56,321 nt of DNA, taken from contig SXSC01000063.1 of the NCBI GenBank assembly GCA_005792355.1, forward strand, positions 1 through 56,321, given 5' to 3'. A program made the translations under genes and the position numbers. The stretch comes from Opitutaceae bacterium. Its GTDB lineage: Bacteria; Verrucomicrobiota; Verrucomicrobiia; Opitutales; Opitutaceae. Below, piece after piece: positions 7,573-15,405 of this stretch. Under the pieces are notes generated by a model, which was given only the letters and a program-made list of their open reading frames with translations, did not search any database and was not told the DNA's origin. Each line of letters begins with the position of its first letter. Positions within the stretch are counted from its first letter, which is position 1.

Positions 7573-10053
7573 GTGGGCAGGATAATTGCCCTCGGTTTCG
7601 CGCTCGGCGCGACTGCCGCTCACGCCGCGGAATCGCCCGGGCAAAAAGTGCTTGCGCAGTTTGTGGGGAAATACTGCCTGAAGTGCCACGACCGGGAGAC
7701 CGAGAAAGGCGATCGCGAATTCGAGAGTTTCAAGCTGCCGCTCGCCAAAGTGGCGGATCTCATCACGGCCAAGGATCTCGTTGATCAGCTCACGCTGGGG
7801 GAAATGCCGCCCGCGAAGGCGGAACTTCATCCCACCGACGACGAGCGGCTCGCTGTCATCCGGGTCCTGCGGGAGGGCATCGCGGCCGCGCGCGCCCAGT
7901 TCGAAAGCACCGCTGCCCGCACGGTGATGCGGCGGCTGTCGAACCGGGAATACGAGAACACGCTCGCGACCCTCTTTGGTCGCCGGGTGGACACCCTCGG
8001 CCTCACGGCCGAATTTCCGAAGGAGAAGGCGAGCGAGCACATTGACACCATCGGGCAATCGCTCGTCACGTCCGGCTTCCTGCTGGATCAGTATTTCCAG
8101 GCCGCCAATCGCCTCGTCGAGATGCGTCTCGGCCGTCCGGCGACCACGCCGAATTCATGGCACTTCACCGGCAATTTCGTGCAATACGAGGAGCTGTCGG
8201 GCCCGCACAAGGCGGCCTTCGCCAACAAGTATCTTTGCCTGTATGAGCAGCCGAACACCGACACGCGTCAGGGCGGCTACGGCCATATCGAGGACTTCCT
8301 CAAGGGCGTGCCGGTCTCCGGGCTCTACGAACTCGAGGTTCTGGCGCAGGCGATGCACCGCGACACCCATTACGATCCCACGATCTTCGGCATCGATTTT
8401 TCCGAACCCTTCCTGCTCGGGATCGTGCCCGGCGACGCCACCAAGAACCACATTCACTATCCCCAGGCGATCGAACCGCTCCTCGCGCAGGCGGCGGTGC
8501 CGGACGATCAACCGGCGTGGATCAAGTTTCGCGTCTGGCTCGAAGCCGGGCAGACGCCCCGCTTCATCTTCCCCAACGGGCCTTACGAATCGCGGGCATC
8601 CGTCATCGCGATCAACAAGCGCTACGCGGACGAGTTCCAGGGTCGGTTTGCCAAGGCGGGCGTCAGCCGCACGCACCTCCTGCGGGAGGGGAAACTCCCG
8701 CACATCCGCATCGGCGAGATCAAGCTGGCGGGCCCCATCCCCGAGAGCGGGGGCAGCCTTGAGGAGATCGCGGTGTTTGGTGCGCGCGGCTTTCAACCGC
8801 CGCAGGCGCTCGAGCGGCTCCAGGCCTTTGGCGCCCGCGCGTATCGCCGCCCGCTGACGTCGGCCGACCGCGCCGGCATCCGGAAAACCTATGACCGGCG
8901 GATCGCGGAAAAAGCGACGCCGCGTCAGGCGGCGCTGGATACGCTGAAGATGATCCTGTGCTCGCCGTCGTTTCTCTATTTCAGCGAAATCACGGATGAA
9001 AGAAATCCCCGGCTCGGCCCCTACGATCTCGCGTCGCGACTTTCCTACGCGCTCTGGAGCGCACCGCCCGACCCGGAGTTGCTCGCCGCCGCCGCCGCCA
9101 AGCGGCTGACCGAGCCCCGGGAACTGCGGCAGCAAAGCACGCGGCTCCTCGCGGACGATCGCGTCGGCGGATTCGTGCACGGTTTCCTCGACGCCTGGCT
9201 GAACCTGCGCGATCTCGGCAGCCAGCCGCCCGCGCGTGAATCGTCGCGCGTGTATTACGCCGAGAACCTGCCCGAGGCGATGAAGACGGAAGTGCGCCTG
9301 TTTTTCCGTCATCTGCTCCGGGAAAACGGCTCGGTGCGGCAGTTTCTCGACGCCGACTACACCTTTGCGGACAAGCGGCTGGCCAAACTCTACAACCTGC
9401 CCGAGCAGACGACCCTCCGCCTCGCCGACGGTTTTCAGCGGGTCAGCCTCGCGGGCAATCGCCAGCGGGGCGGCCTGCTCGGCATGGCGGGTGTGCTCAC
9501 GGTCAGTGCGAACGGAGTGGAAACGTCGCCCGTGACGCGCGGCGTCTGGGTCTCGGAAAACATCCTCGGCATCAAGCCGCCCCCGCCGCCGGATGTGGTT
9601 CCCGCGGTCGAGGCGGATGTGAGCGGCGCAACCACCATCCGCGAGCGGCTCGCGAAACACCGGGCCGACCCCGCCTGTGCCGAGTGCCATCGGAAAATCG
9701 ACCCGCTCGGCTTCAGTCTCGAGAGCTTCGACCCCATCGGCCGCTGGCGCGCGACCTATGCCAAACCCAGGGGCAATGCGCCCGCCCCGCAGATCGATTC
9801 CAGCGGCGAGTTTGGTTCCGGGCAGACCTATGCCGGCTTTCACGATTTCAAAACCATCCTCGTCGCGAGTCGCACGGATATTTTCACCCGCCACCTCATC
9901 CGGCAGTTTCTCAGCTACGCCACCGGCCGACACCTGGAGCCCAGCGACGACTTTGTGATCGACGACCTCCTGCAGGCCGTGAAGAACGACGGTTACGGCC
10001 TGCGCACCCTCCTCGTGGAGTCCCTCGCCAGCGAGATCTTCCGGTCGAGGTGA
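7573..10053 (+). CDS. DUF1587/DUF1592/DUF1588/DUF1585 cytochrome-type protein
   Basis: An 826-residue secreted protein of the PVC multidomain type. It has an N-terminal c-type haem motif CLKCH at residues 35-39, then DUF1587 (VMRRLSNREYENTLATLFG), a jelly-roll-like middle section, DUF1595/DUF1592 (YRRPLTSADRAGIRKTYD, ILCSPSFLYFSEI, RLSYALWSAPPDPELLAAA), DUF1588 (RGGLLGMAGVLTVSANG, then TSPVTRGVWVSENILG), a second CAECH near residue 702, and DUF1585 at the C-terminus. The reaction is unknown; the two haem motifs suggest periplasmic electron transfer. I prefer the GTG at 7573 because a signal peptide (RIIALGFALGATAAHA) follows at once. An ATG at 7468 would place a dispersed non-coding repeat inside the gene. 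It is paired with the preceding DUF1552 gene. Confidence 0.9.
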   Translation: MGRIIALGFALGATAAHAAESPGQKVLAQFVGKYCLKCHDRETEKGDREFESFKLPLAKVADLITAKDLVDQLTLGEMPPAKAELHPTDDERLAVIRVLREGIAAARAQFESTAARTVMRRLSNREYENTLATLFGRRVDTLGLTAEFPKEKASEHIDTIGQSLVTSGFLLDQYFQAANRLVEMRLGRPATTPNSWHFTGNFVQYEELSGPHKAAFANKYLCLYEQPNTDTRQGGYGHIEDFLKGVPVSGLYELEVLAQAMHRDTHYDPTIFGIDFSEPFLLGIVPGDATKNHIHYPQAIEPLLAQAAVPDDQPAWIKFRVWLEAGQTPRFIFPNGPYESRASVIAINKRYADEFQGRFAKAGVSRTHLLREGKLPHIRIGEIKLAGPIPESGGSLEEIAVFGARGFQPPQALERLQAFGARAYRRPLTSADRAGIRKTYDRRIAEKATPRQAALDTLKMILCSPSFLYFSEITDERNPRLGPYDLASRLSYALWSAPPDPELLAAAAAKRLTEPRELRQQSTRLLADDRVGGFVHGFLDAWLNLRDLGSQPPARESSRVYYAENLPEAMKTEVRLFFRHLLRENGSVRQFLDADYTFADKRLAKLYNLPEQTTLRLADGFQRVSLAGNRQRGGLLGMAGVLTVSANGVETSPVTRGVWVSENILGIKPPPPPDVVPAVEADVSGATTIRERLAKHRADPACAECHRKIDPLGFSLESFDPIGRWRATYAKPRGNAPAPQIDSSGEFGSGQTYAGFHDFKTILVASRTDIFTRHLIRQFLSYATGRHLEPSDDFVIDDLLQAVKNDGYGLRTLLVESLASEIFRSR

Positions 10054-10273
10054 GGCCCGTCGACGTGCCGTCGGCTTTCTGCTCCACCTTTTGCACGGCC
10101 GCTTCACTCCCAAAGCCACTGGCCGTGAGCACCGCAGAGACTTCCGCCGCCACCACCGGACTGAATTGTTGGCCGAGTCGGACCAAGTCAGTTCAACCAC
10201 GGCTGGACCGTTGCGTGCGCTTGGCAGAAATTGGCAAGTCTTCGAACAAAAGATCTGCTAGCAGGTGGGTCGC

Positions 10274-10738
10274 ATGAGAACATTGAAATCCCTCCTCGTC
10301 CTCGCACTCGTTGCCGCCGCCGCGGCCATCGGGGCCACCGTGGCCTCCAAAAACAGCAAACCCGCCGTGAAACTCGGCGCATTTTCCGTGAGCCTGTCCG
10401 TCAAGGACATCGCGGCATCGCGTGCGTTCTATGAAAAACTTGGTTTTAGCCAGGTATTGGGCGACCAAGGAAAGCACTGGCTGATCCTGCGCAACGGCGA
10501 GACGACCATCGGCCTTTTTCAAGGGTTGTTCCCGCGCAACACGCTCACGTTCAATCCAGGTTGGACGTCGCAGAACCAGCCGCTGCCGGAATTCCAGGAC
10601 GTGCGTGAAATCCAGCGTCAGTTGAAGGCGCAGGGGTTGAAACTCGACACCGAGGCCGACGAAAAGACGAAAGGCCCGGCGAGCCTCATGCTGACTGATC
10701 CGGATGGGAATCCCATCCTGCTCGATCAGCACCGGTAG
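10274..10738 (+). CDS. VOC (glyoxalase-fold) family protein with N-terminal membrane segment
   Basis: A 154-residue protein. Residues 4-25 form a hydrophobic segment (LKSLLVLALVAAAAAIGATVA), then a vicinal-oxygen-chelate fold begins at LGAFSVSLSVKDIAASRAFY with EKLGF, and ends with LMLTDPDGNPILLDQH. This resembles the Glo_EDI_BRP-like/PhnB group rather than metal-dependent glyoxalase I, and most members have no known substrate. The leader makes it probably periplasmic or anchored, which is unusual for VOC proteins. ATG at 10274 chosen; a GTG at 10265 is possible. It converges with the PQQ-propeller gene at 10795. Confidence 0.8.
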   Translation: MRTLKSLLVLALVAAAAAIGATVASKNSKPAVKLGAFSVSLSVKDIAASRAFYEKLGFSQVLGDQGKHWLILRNGETTIGLFQGLFPRNTLTFNPGWTSQNQPLPEFQDVREIQRQLKAQGLKLDTEADEKTKGPASLMLTDPDGNPILLDQHR

Positions 10739-10794
10739 GTCTCGCACCGCGTCTTCCTTCGGTCGCCCGCCCTGGTCCCGAAGGCCGCGGGGCC

Positions 10795-12192
10795 CTACGG
10801 CGCGGCCTCCGAGAGGCGATACAGCTTGGTCTGCGTCCGGAGGAAGAGGCTGGCGCCGGTGACGGCGGGCGTGGCGAGGCTCATTTCGCCGAGCGGGCTC
10901 TTGCCGAGCTCGGAATAGTTTTCGCCGGCGGCGAAGACAAACGTGGTGCCGTTTTCGTTCAAGGCATAGATGCGGCCGGCGCTCGCGATCGGTGAGCTCG
11001 AAAACGTGTTGCCCGAGCCACCGATGCGCTCGCGGTAGATCTCGCGACCAGTCGCGGCTTCGAAAACCTGCATCATGCCACCGTCGTTGATCGAATAGAG
11101 CAGCCCGCGATAATACAGCGGCGAGCCGGTGTAGGGTGTGCCGCGTGGCTGGAACCACGCGACGAACGGGCCGGAAGTTTCGCCCTCAGGGAGCGAGATG
11201 TCTCCCGTGGCGCCGGGCCTGATGGCGTAGAGCGGGCGGTTGTTTTCGCCTTGCGAGCCCGAGCCGACGAAGAGCAGGCCGCCGCCGACCGCGGGCGAGG
11301 GCGTCGCAGGGGTCATGCCGCGCAGACGCCAGAGTTCGCGGCCGTCGAGGCCGTAGCTCACCACCATGCCTTTGCCGACGGTGACGATCTCGGTGCGTTC
11401 CGGGGTCTGCCAGATGAAGGGCGTCGCCCAGCCGGATTTGTTTTTCGCGGCAAGCTCGGTGCGCGAGGTCGTCCACGCGATGGCGCCGGTCTGCGCGTCG
11501 AGCGCGGTCAGGAACGACTCGCCCTCGCTATCGCGCAGCACATACACGCTTCCGGCGTGCACGACGGGGGAGGAGGCGGTGCCGAAATCAAGGTAGATGG
11601 ACTGTGGCACCCACGAGCGCTGCCAGAGTACCTGGCCGTCGAGCGAAAGGCAGAAGAGGCCGACGTTGCCGCCGAACGAGGCGAAGATCCGCTCGCCGTC
11701 GGTGGCGGGTGTTTCGGAGGCGTAGGTGTTCTTGCGATGCCGGCCGCCAAACGGCTTGCCGCGGTGCGCCTCGCGCTCCCAGAGCCGCTTTCCGGTCCGG
11801 ACATCGTAGGCGAGCACGAGGTAGCTCACCTCCTCGATTTCGCGCGTCAGCTCGATGTCGCGCGCCAAGACGCGTTTGTTCACTTCGTCGTCGGGCAGGC
11901 CCTGCTTCTTCAACTCGGCGATATAGTCGTTGCCGAAAATGCCGGTCTGCGCGGGCTTGATCGCGCCTCGCGCGGTCGTAACGAAGACGCGGTTGCCGGC
12001 GACCACCGGGGACGACCAGCCGTTGCCGGGAACCTCGGCGACCCAGGTCACGTTTTTCGTCGCGGACCAGGTGACGGGCAGCGTGGCGCCGTCCGCCACC
12101 GCCGAACCCCCCGGCCCGCGAAACTGCGGCCACGTGAGCTCTTCGGCCGTTGAAGTCGCTGCCAAGAGAAGGAAAAGGATTGTTGTCCGCAT
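10795..12192 (-). CDS. PQQ-like beta-propeller repeat protein, secreted
   Basis: A 465-residue protein. The signal peptide is MRTTILFLLLAATSTAEE, followed by TWPQFRGPGG, the usual opening of the PVC-type PQQ_2 propellers. Repeated blade motifs include YLVLAYDVRTGKRLWER, LFCLSLDGQVLWQRSWV, SFLTALDAQTGAIAWTT, VVSYGLDGRELWRLRG and MMQVFEAATGREIYRERI. The fold resembles BamB, but the RGPGG start marks the Planctomycetota/Verrucomicrobiota outer-membrane-associated family whose function is unknown. ATG at 12192 places the signal peptide at the N-terminus; the longer ATG at 12225 adds a non-signal stretch. It is transcribed alone, converging with the VOC gene. Confidence 0.88.
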   Translation of the reverse strand: MRTTILFLLLAATSTAEELTWPQFRGPGGSAVADGATLPVTWSATKNVTWVAEVPGNGWSSPVVAGNRVFVTTARGAIKPAQTGIFGNDYIAELKKQGLPDDEVNKRVLARDIELTREIEEVSYLVLAYDVRTGKRLWEREAHRGKPFGGRHRKNTYASETPATDGERIFASFGGNVGLFCLSLDGQVLWQRSWVPQSIYLDFGTASSPVVHAGSVYVLRDSEGESFLTALDAQTGAIAWTTSRTELAAKNKSGWATPFIWQTPERTEIVTVGKGMVVSYGLDGRELWRLRGMTPATPSPAVGGGLLFVGSGSQGENNRPLYAIRPGATGDISLPEGETSGPFVAWFQPRGTPYTGSPLYYRGLLYSINDGGMMQVFEAATGREIYRERIGGSGNTFSSSPIASAGRIYALNENGTTFVFAAGENYSELGKSPLGEMSLATPAVTGASLFLRTQTKLYRLSEAAP

Positions 12193-12432
12193 GGTTTTGG
12201 TTGGCGCGAACACCGACGGAAACAACGGCCCGCTGCAATGCCTTTGCGACGAATGGCGGTCGGCGGCGATCCAATGATCTCCGGGCCGAGTGTGGTGCGA
12301 AAATGGACTCTTTCTTTCTCCGGCCTCCGCGTGCTGGTCCCGTCGCTGCGGGGCAACCTTCCGTTCAGTCGCTCCAAGCCTTGGACACCGCAGAGACAGG
12401 GCAAGAACGCAGAGAATACCCAGGGCGGTGGG

Positions 12433-12536
12433 GAGCGGCGGCTTGCCCGCCTGAGGCGAGGTTGCCCAACCGCCGACGTGCGGCGCAGGAAAGGGCGCTT
12501 GGGCAGGCGCCCTTCCTTCCGGCCGCCACCGTCAAC
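12433..12536. repeat. Two-hairpin dispersed repeat, family A copy 2
   Basis: Contains GAGCGGCGGCTTGCCCGCC, then AACCGCCGACGTGCGGCGCA, then GGGCGCTTGGGCAGGCGCCC and TTCCTTCCGG. It shares the second hairpin almost exactly with the copies at 28805 and 46234. Just before it, at 12388-12416, is a CCGCAGAGACAGGGCAAGAA piece of the other dispersed type. The interval 12193-12613 holds no other supported feature. Confidence 0.75.
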
Positions 12537-12613
12537 TCTGAGAAATACGCCCTGTACCGGGGTATCGCCGATTCGGCGTGGACGGGCGCGCGGCCGTGGT
12601 GTTGCGTGGGTGC

Positions 12614-13120
12614 ATGACGACCATTCCGGGAGCTTCCGCGATTCGCACGGTGCAGGCCGACATGGACCGGCCGGATCACCAGGCGGCGGTGTTGGCGATG
12701 GTCGATGCCTACTCGCGCGACCCGATGGGGGACGGCGCGCCCCTCTCCGCCGAAGCGCGCGCGCGGCTCATCCCGGGGTTGCGCCAGCATCCCACGACGC
12801 TGATTTTCCTGGCCTACGACGGCGAAGCCCCGGTGGGCGTGGCGGTGTGTTTTCTGGGTTTTTCCACGTTTGCGGCCAAGCCGCTCGTGAACCTGCACGA
12901 TGTATCCGTTGTGCCGACACACCGGGGCCGCGGCGTCGGCCGTATCTTGCTCGCCGCCGTCGAGGCCCGGGCGCGCGAGCTCGGCTGCTGCAAGCTCACG
13001 CTGGAGGTGTTGGACCAGAACCACCGGGCCCTGCGGACCTACCTCGCCGCCGGCTTCAAGCGCTATTCCCTCCAACCCGGCGCCGGCGAAGCGCTCTTCC
13101 TGTCGAAGCGGCTGAAGTGA
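12614..13120 (+). CDS. GNAT family N-acetyltransferase
   Basis: A 168-residue acyltransferase of the GNAT fold. The acetyl-CoA pyrophosphate-binding signature VVPTHRGRGVGRILLAAVE (R/Q-x-x-G-x-G) is near residues 97-115, preceded by the strand LVNLHDVSV. It is followed by LTLEVLDQNHRALRTYLAAGF, the typical motif B where the chain curls round CoA. It most resembles uncharacterised small-molecule or peptide acetyltransferases; the acceptor cannot be told. The ATG at 12614 was chosen because GNAT homology begins shortly after it; a longer frame begins at 12578 in repeat-derived sequence. It stands alone, downstream of a family A repeat. Confidence 0.88.
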   Translation: MTTIPGASAIRTVQADMDRPDHQAAVLAMVDAYSRDPMGDGAPLSAEARARLIPGLRQHPTTLIFLAYDGEAPVGVAVCFLGFSTFAAKPLVNLHDVSVVPTHRGRGVGRILLAAVEARARELGCCKLTLEVLDQNHRALRTYLAAGFKRYSLQPGAGEALFLSKRLK

Positions 13121-13302
13121 AGACGGCGGTGGGCCGGCGCGAAAGCGAGTTGGTAGTCCTCATTGGGGACGTGATTTGGGCCACAGACCCTCAGGACGTC
13201 AGTATCCTCAGACCCTGAGAGCGCCGCGGAGGTTATCCCGCTTCTTCGCTCTGAAAGCAGGCGTCGTCCAACAATGAACTGGTGTGCCGACCGCAAAGTA
13301 GC

Positions 13303-13378
13303 GTGACAAGTAGCGGCGAGCGCCAGCGAGTGGAGCGCGCCGGTGGTCCACTCGCTGGCGCTCGCAGCTACACGTCAC
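13303..13378. repeat. Large near-perfect inverted repeat (32-bp arms)
   Basis: Arms at 13303-13334 and 13347-13378 are reverse complements at 29 of 32 positions, with a 12-bp loop at 13335-13346. The core TGGCGCTCGC/GCGAGCGCCA and the outer GTGAC/GTCAC match. No coding frame uses it. It could fold as a long RNA hairpin or be a palindromic mobile element. Confidence 0.85.
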
Positions 13379-13402
13379 GAAAGTTATTGGTCGCGCCACT
13401 AG

Positions 13403-13533
13403 TCCCGTCGGCTATCTGCAGTCCCCCGGCATCGGCCACCCGATCAAGTCCAAGATCGAACTCGGCGTCTCCGGCAAGGACGGCTACTGCGAGGACATCA
13501 AGGTCTGGAATGTAGCGCCGGCGAAGTACACCC
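13403..13533 (+). pseudogene. C-terminal scrap of a DUF1080 (3-keto-disaccharide hydrolase-type) protein
   Basis: One plus-strand frame reads VGYLQSPGIGHPIKSKIELG followed by VSGKDGYCEDIKVWNVAPAK. This resembles the last beta strands of secreted DUF1080/concanavalin-like proteins (GLQ-S-GIDHPxKSK...F-DIKVW). Nothing of the remaining 150 or so residues is present. The match is short, so the family call is moderate. The rest of 13121-13683, apart from the hairpin, has no supported gene. Confidence 0.45.
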
Positions 13534-13683
13534 GCGCGCTTGGAGTAGCGATCGGTGGGTTGACCGCGCGGGTCGATGCAGGGTTGGTGCTGCCCGGTGA
13601 ACCGCAGCCAGATGGCGGAGCGGCTGGAGCAGGCGTTGGACCGCGCGCGGTAGCGCAGCTACGATTCCGCGGTGCGCCCGGGC

Positions 13684-14282
13684 TTACACGCCCCAACCTT
13701 CGCGGTATTTTCCGCGCAGCAGCTCGTTCGCCGCGGGCTCGTTCGTGATGCGGAGGTTGGGGGCGTCCCACTGCAGCCGCTTCTTCGTCAGCAGGGCGAT
13801 GTTGCCGAGCAGCACGGTTTCCGCCTGCGGACCGGAAACGTCTCCTTGAACAAGGGGCTGCACGTCGCCTCGACGCTGGTGGGAGCGCCGAGCTGCAAGG
13901 CGCGGGCGATGGGCGCGAACGAGTGACACCCGATATCGCCGAGGGCACCGGTGCCGAAATCGCGCCAACCGCGCCATTTGAAGGGATGATACGCGGGGCT
14001 GTAGGGCCGCTCCGGAGCGACGCCGAGCCAGAGATCCCAATCGAGCGTCGCGGGCACCGTGGCCTTTTCCTTGGGCCGTTCCACGCCCTGCGGCCAGATC
14101 GGCCGGTTCGTCCACACGTGTACTTCGCGGACCGGACCGATGGCGCCGGCCCCGAGGTATTCGCACAGCACGCGTCCGCCTTCGTCGGCCTGGGCTGGCA
14201 ACCGCGGTGGAAACGTCATGAGGGCCGCGGCCGACGCGGCACCTTTCAACAGAGCCCGACGGGAGACAGATAAGTCCTGCAT
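13684..14282 (-). pseudogene. Internally deleted and frameshifted twin-arginine Gfo/Idh/MocA oxidoreductase
   Basis: The start is intact: ATG at 14282, then a twin-arginine leader [26 protein letters not shown]. The next residues jump directly to the middle of the family, [40 protein letters not shown] and [20 protein letters not shown]. The whole NAD-binding Rossmann domain (about 130 residues) is missing. Near 13830 the reading moves to another frame, which finishes with [20 protein letters not shown] followed by PNLRITNEPAANELL, the usual family ending, with another internal loss before it. The gene cannot make an active dehydrogenase. Confidence 0.85.
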
Positions 14283-14524
14283 GAGAAACCTCGTTGGCAA
14301 GATTGTCCGCTTCTGGAACCGGGGCGGGGTGTACCGCGCGCGGAGGCGCGGTGTCGAAGATGTTCTGGACGGGGCGAAAGCCGGGGCGCCGGGCCGCCAG
14401 CCGCCCCGTTGCCGCCCTTGCCAGTTCGTCGGCGAGGCGTTCGACTTCGGTCTGCCGACGCATGAACTCCACCCCCGACTCCGCACCCGTTCGCCACGCC
14501 GCCATTCGGCGGGCCCAGACCTTG

Positions 14525-15214
14525 ATGACGCCGGCGCTCGTGCCGTCGATTTCGACCGAGTTGCTGACCACGGCCGACGGCGAGCTGAATCGCGAGCTGC
14601 ACCGTTTCCTTTTTGATCCGCCGTCGAATCCGACTCTGCTGAGGGGGAAAGCGATCGCCATCTGCTGCACCAACGGCGTCGAGGAAGTGGAGATCACGGG
14701 TTCGATTCGCTGGCTCACCGAGCACGGGGCCACGGTGCACGTCGTGTCGCCGCGGATCGGTGAATTTCATCCGACGCTCGGCCTGCGCTTTCCGGCACAG
14801 TGCGCCACGCACGTCCTGGCGATCCGGCTCATGGAGAATGCCGGCTGGCTCCAGATCGACCGTTACCTCGATCAGGCGAAGGTCACCGACTACGACGCCT
14901 GCATCTTCCCGGGCGGCTGTTGGAACCCCGATGCCCTGCGGGCCGATCCGTTGGCGCAGGCGTTTGTTCGCGGCATGTGGGAAGCCGGCAAACCGACCTG
15001 TGCGATCTGCCATGGCCAGTGGGTGATGGTGAGCGCGGGCATCCTCCGGGGGCGGAAGGCCACCGCAGTCTGGAACATCCACCCCGACCTCGCCAATGCG
15101 GGCGCCACGGTGCTGGACGAACCCTGTGTGATTGACGCCAACCTCATCACCGCGCGCTTTCCCTACGATCTGCCGCGCATGATTCACGCGATGGTGAAAC
15201 AACTGGTCGGTTGA
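14525..15214 (+). CDS. DJ-1/PfpI family (class I glutamine-amidotransferase-like) protein
   Basis: About 229 residues. [20 protein letters not shown] is the opening strand and acidic elbow of the DJ-1/PfpI fold. The middle has [20 protein letters not shown], and the nucleophile elbow is [10 protein letters not shown] with Cys near residue 162 followed by His as in PfpI proteases and glyoxalase III. The tail [20 protein letters not shown] is typical (xxxxPxDlpxf). Likely roles are deglycase, glyoxalase or chaperone-type stress functions in the cytoplasm. The start is uncertain: ATG at 14525 is used, with ATG at 14462 in the same frame as the alternative. It faces away from the broken oxidoreductase. 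Confidence 0.82.
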   Translation: MTPALVPSISTELLTTADGELNRELHRFLFDPPSNPTLLRGKAIAICCTNGVEEVEITGSIRWLTEHGATVHVVSPRIGEFHPTLGLRFPAQCATHVLAIRLMENAGWLQIDRYLDQAKVTDYDACIFPGGCWNPDALRADPLAQAFVRGMWEAGKPTCAICHGQWVMVSAGILRGRKATAVWNIHPDLANAGATVLDEPCVIDANLITARFPYDLPRMIHAMVKQLVG

Positions 15215-15405
15215 AGGGGCGATGGGGGCCTGGTCGATCCCACGGGAAGTCGGCACCCGTACCCCGTTGCCGTGGCGGCTGGTGACCGCCTCAACCACGG
15301 GGGCCGCCGCCGGCCCGTTGAAGCCGCGCGTCAGAATTCCCAATCCTCCGCGGGCTTGCATGGCGGGTGCTGGGGCGTCTTCATGCTGGTAGTCTAATCC
15401 CTCAC

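Noticed and set aside
5560-8058. Long minus-strand open frame of 832 codons
   Set aside because: Shadow of the DUF1552 and DUF1592 genes and of intergenic repeats; Arg/Pro/Gly-rich without motifs.
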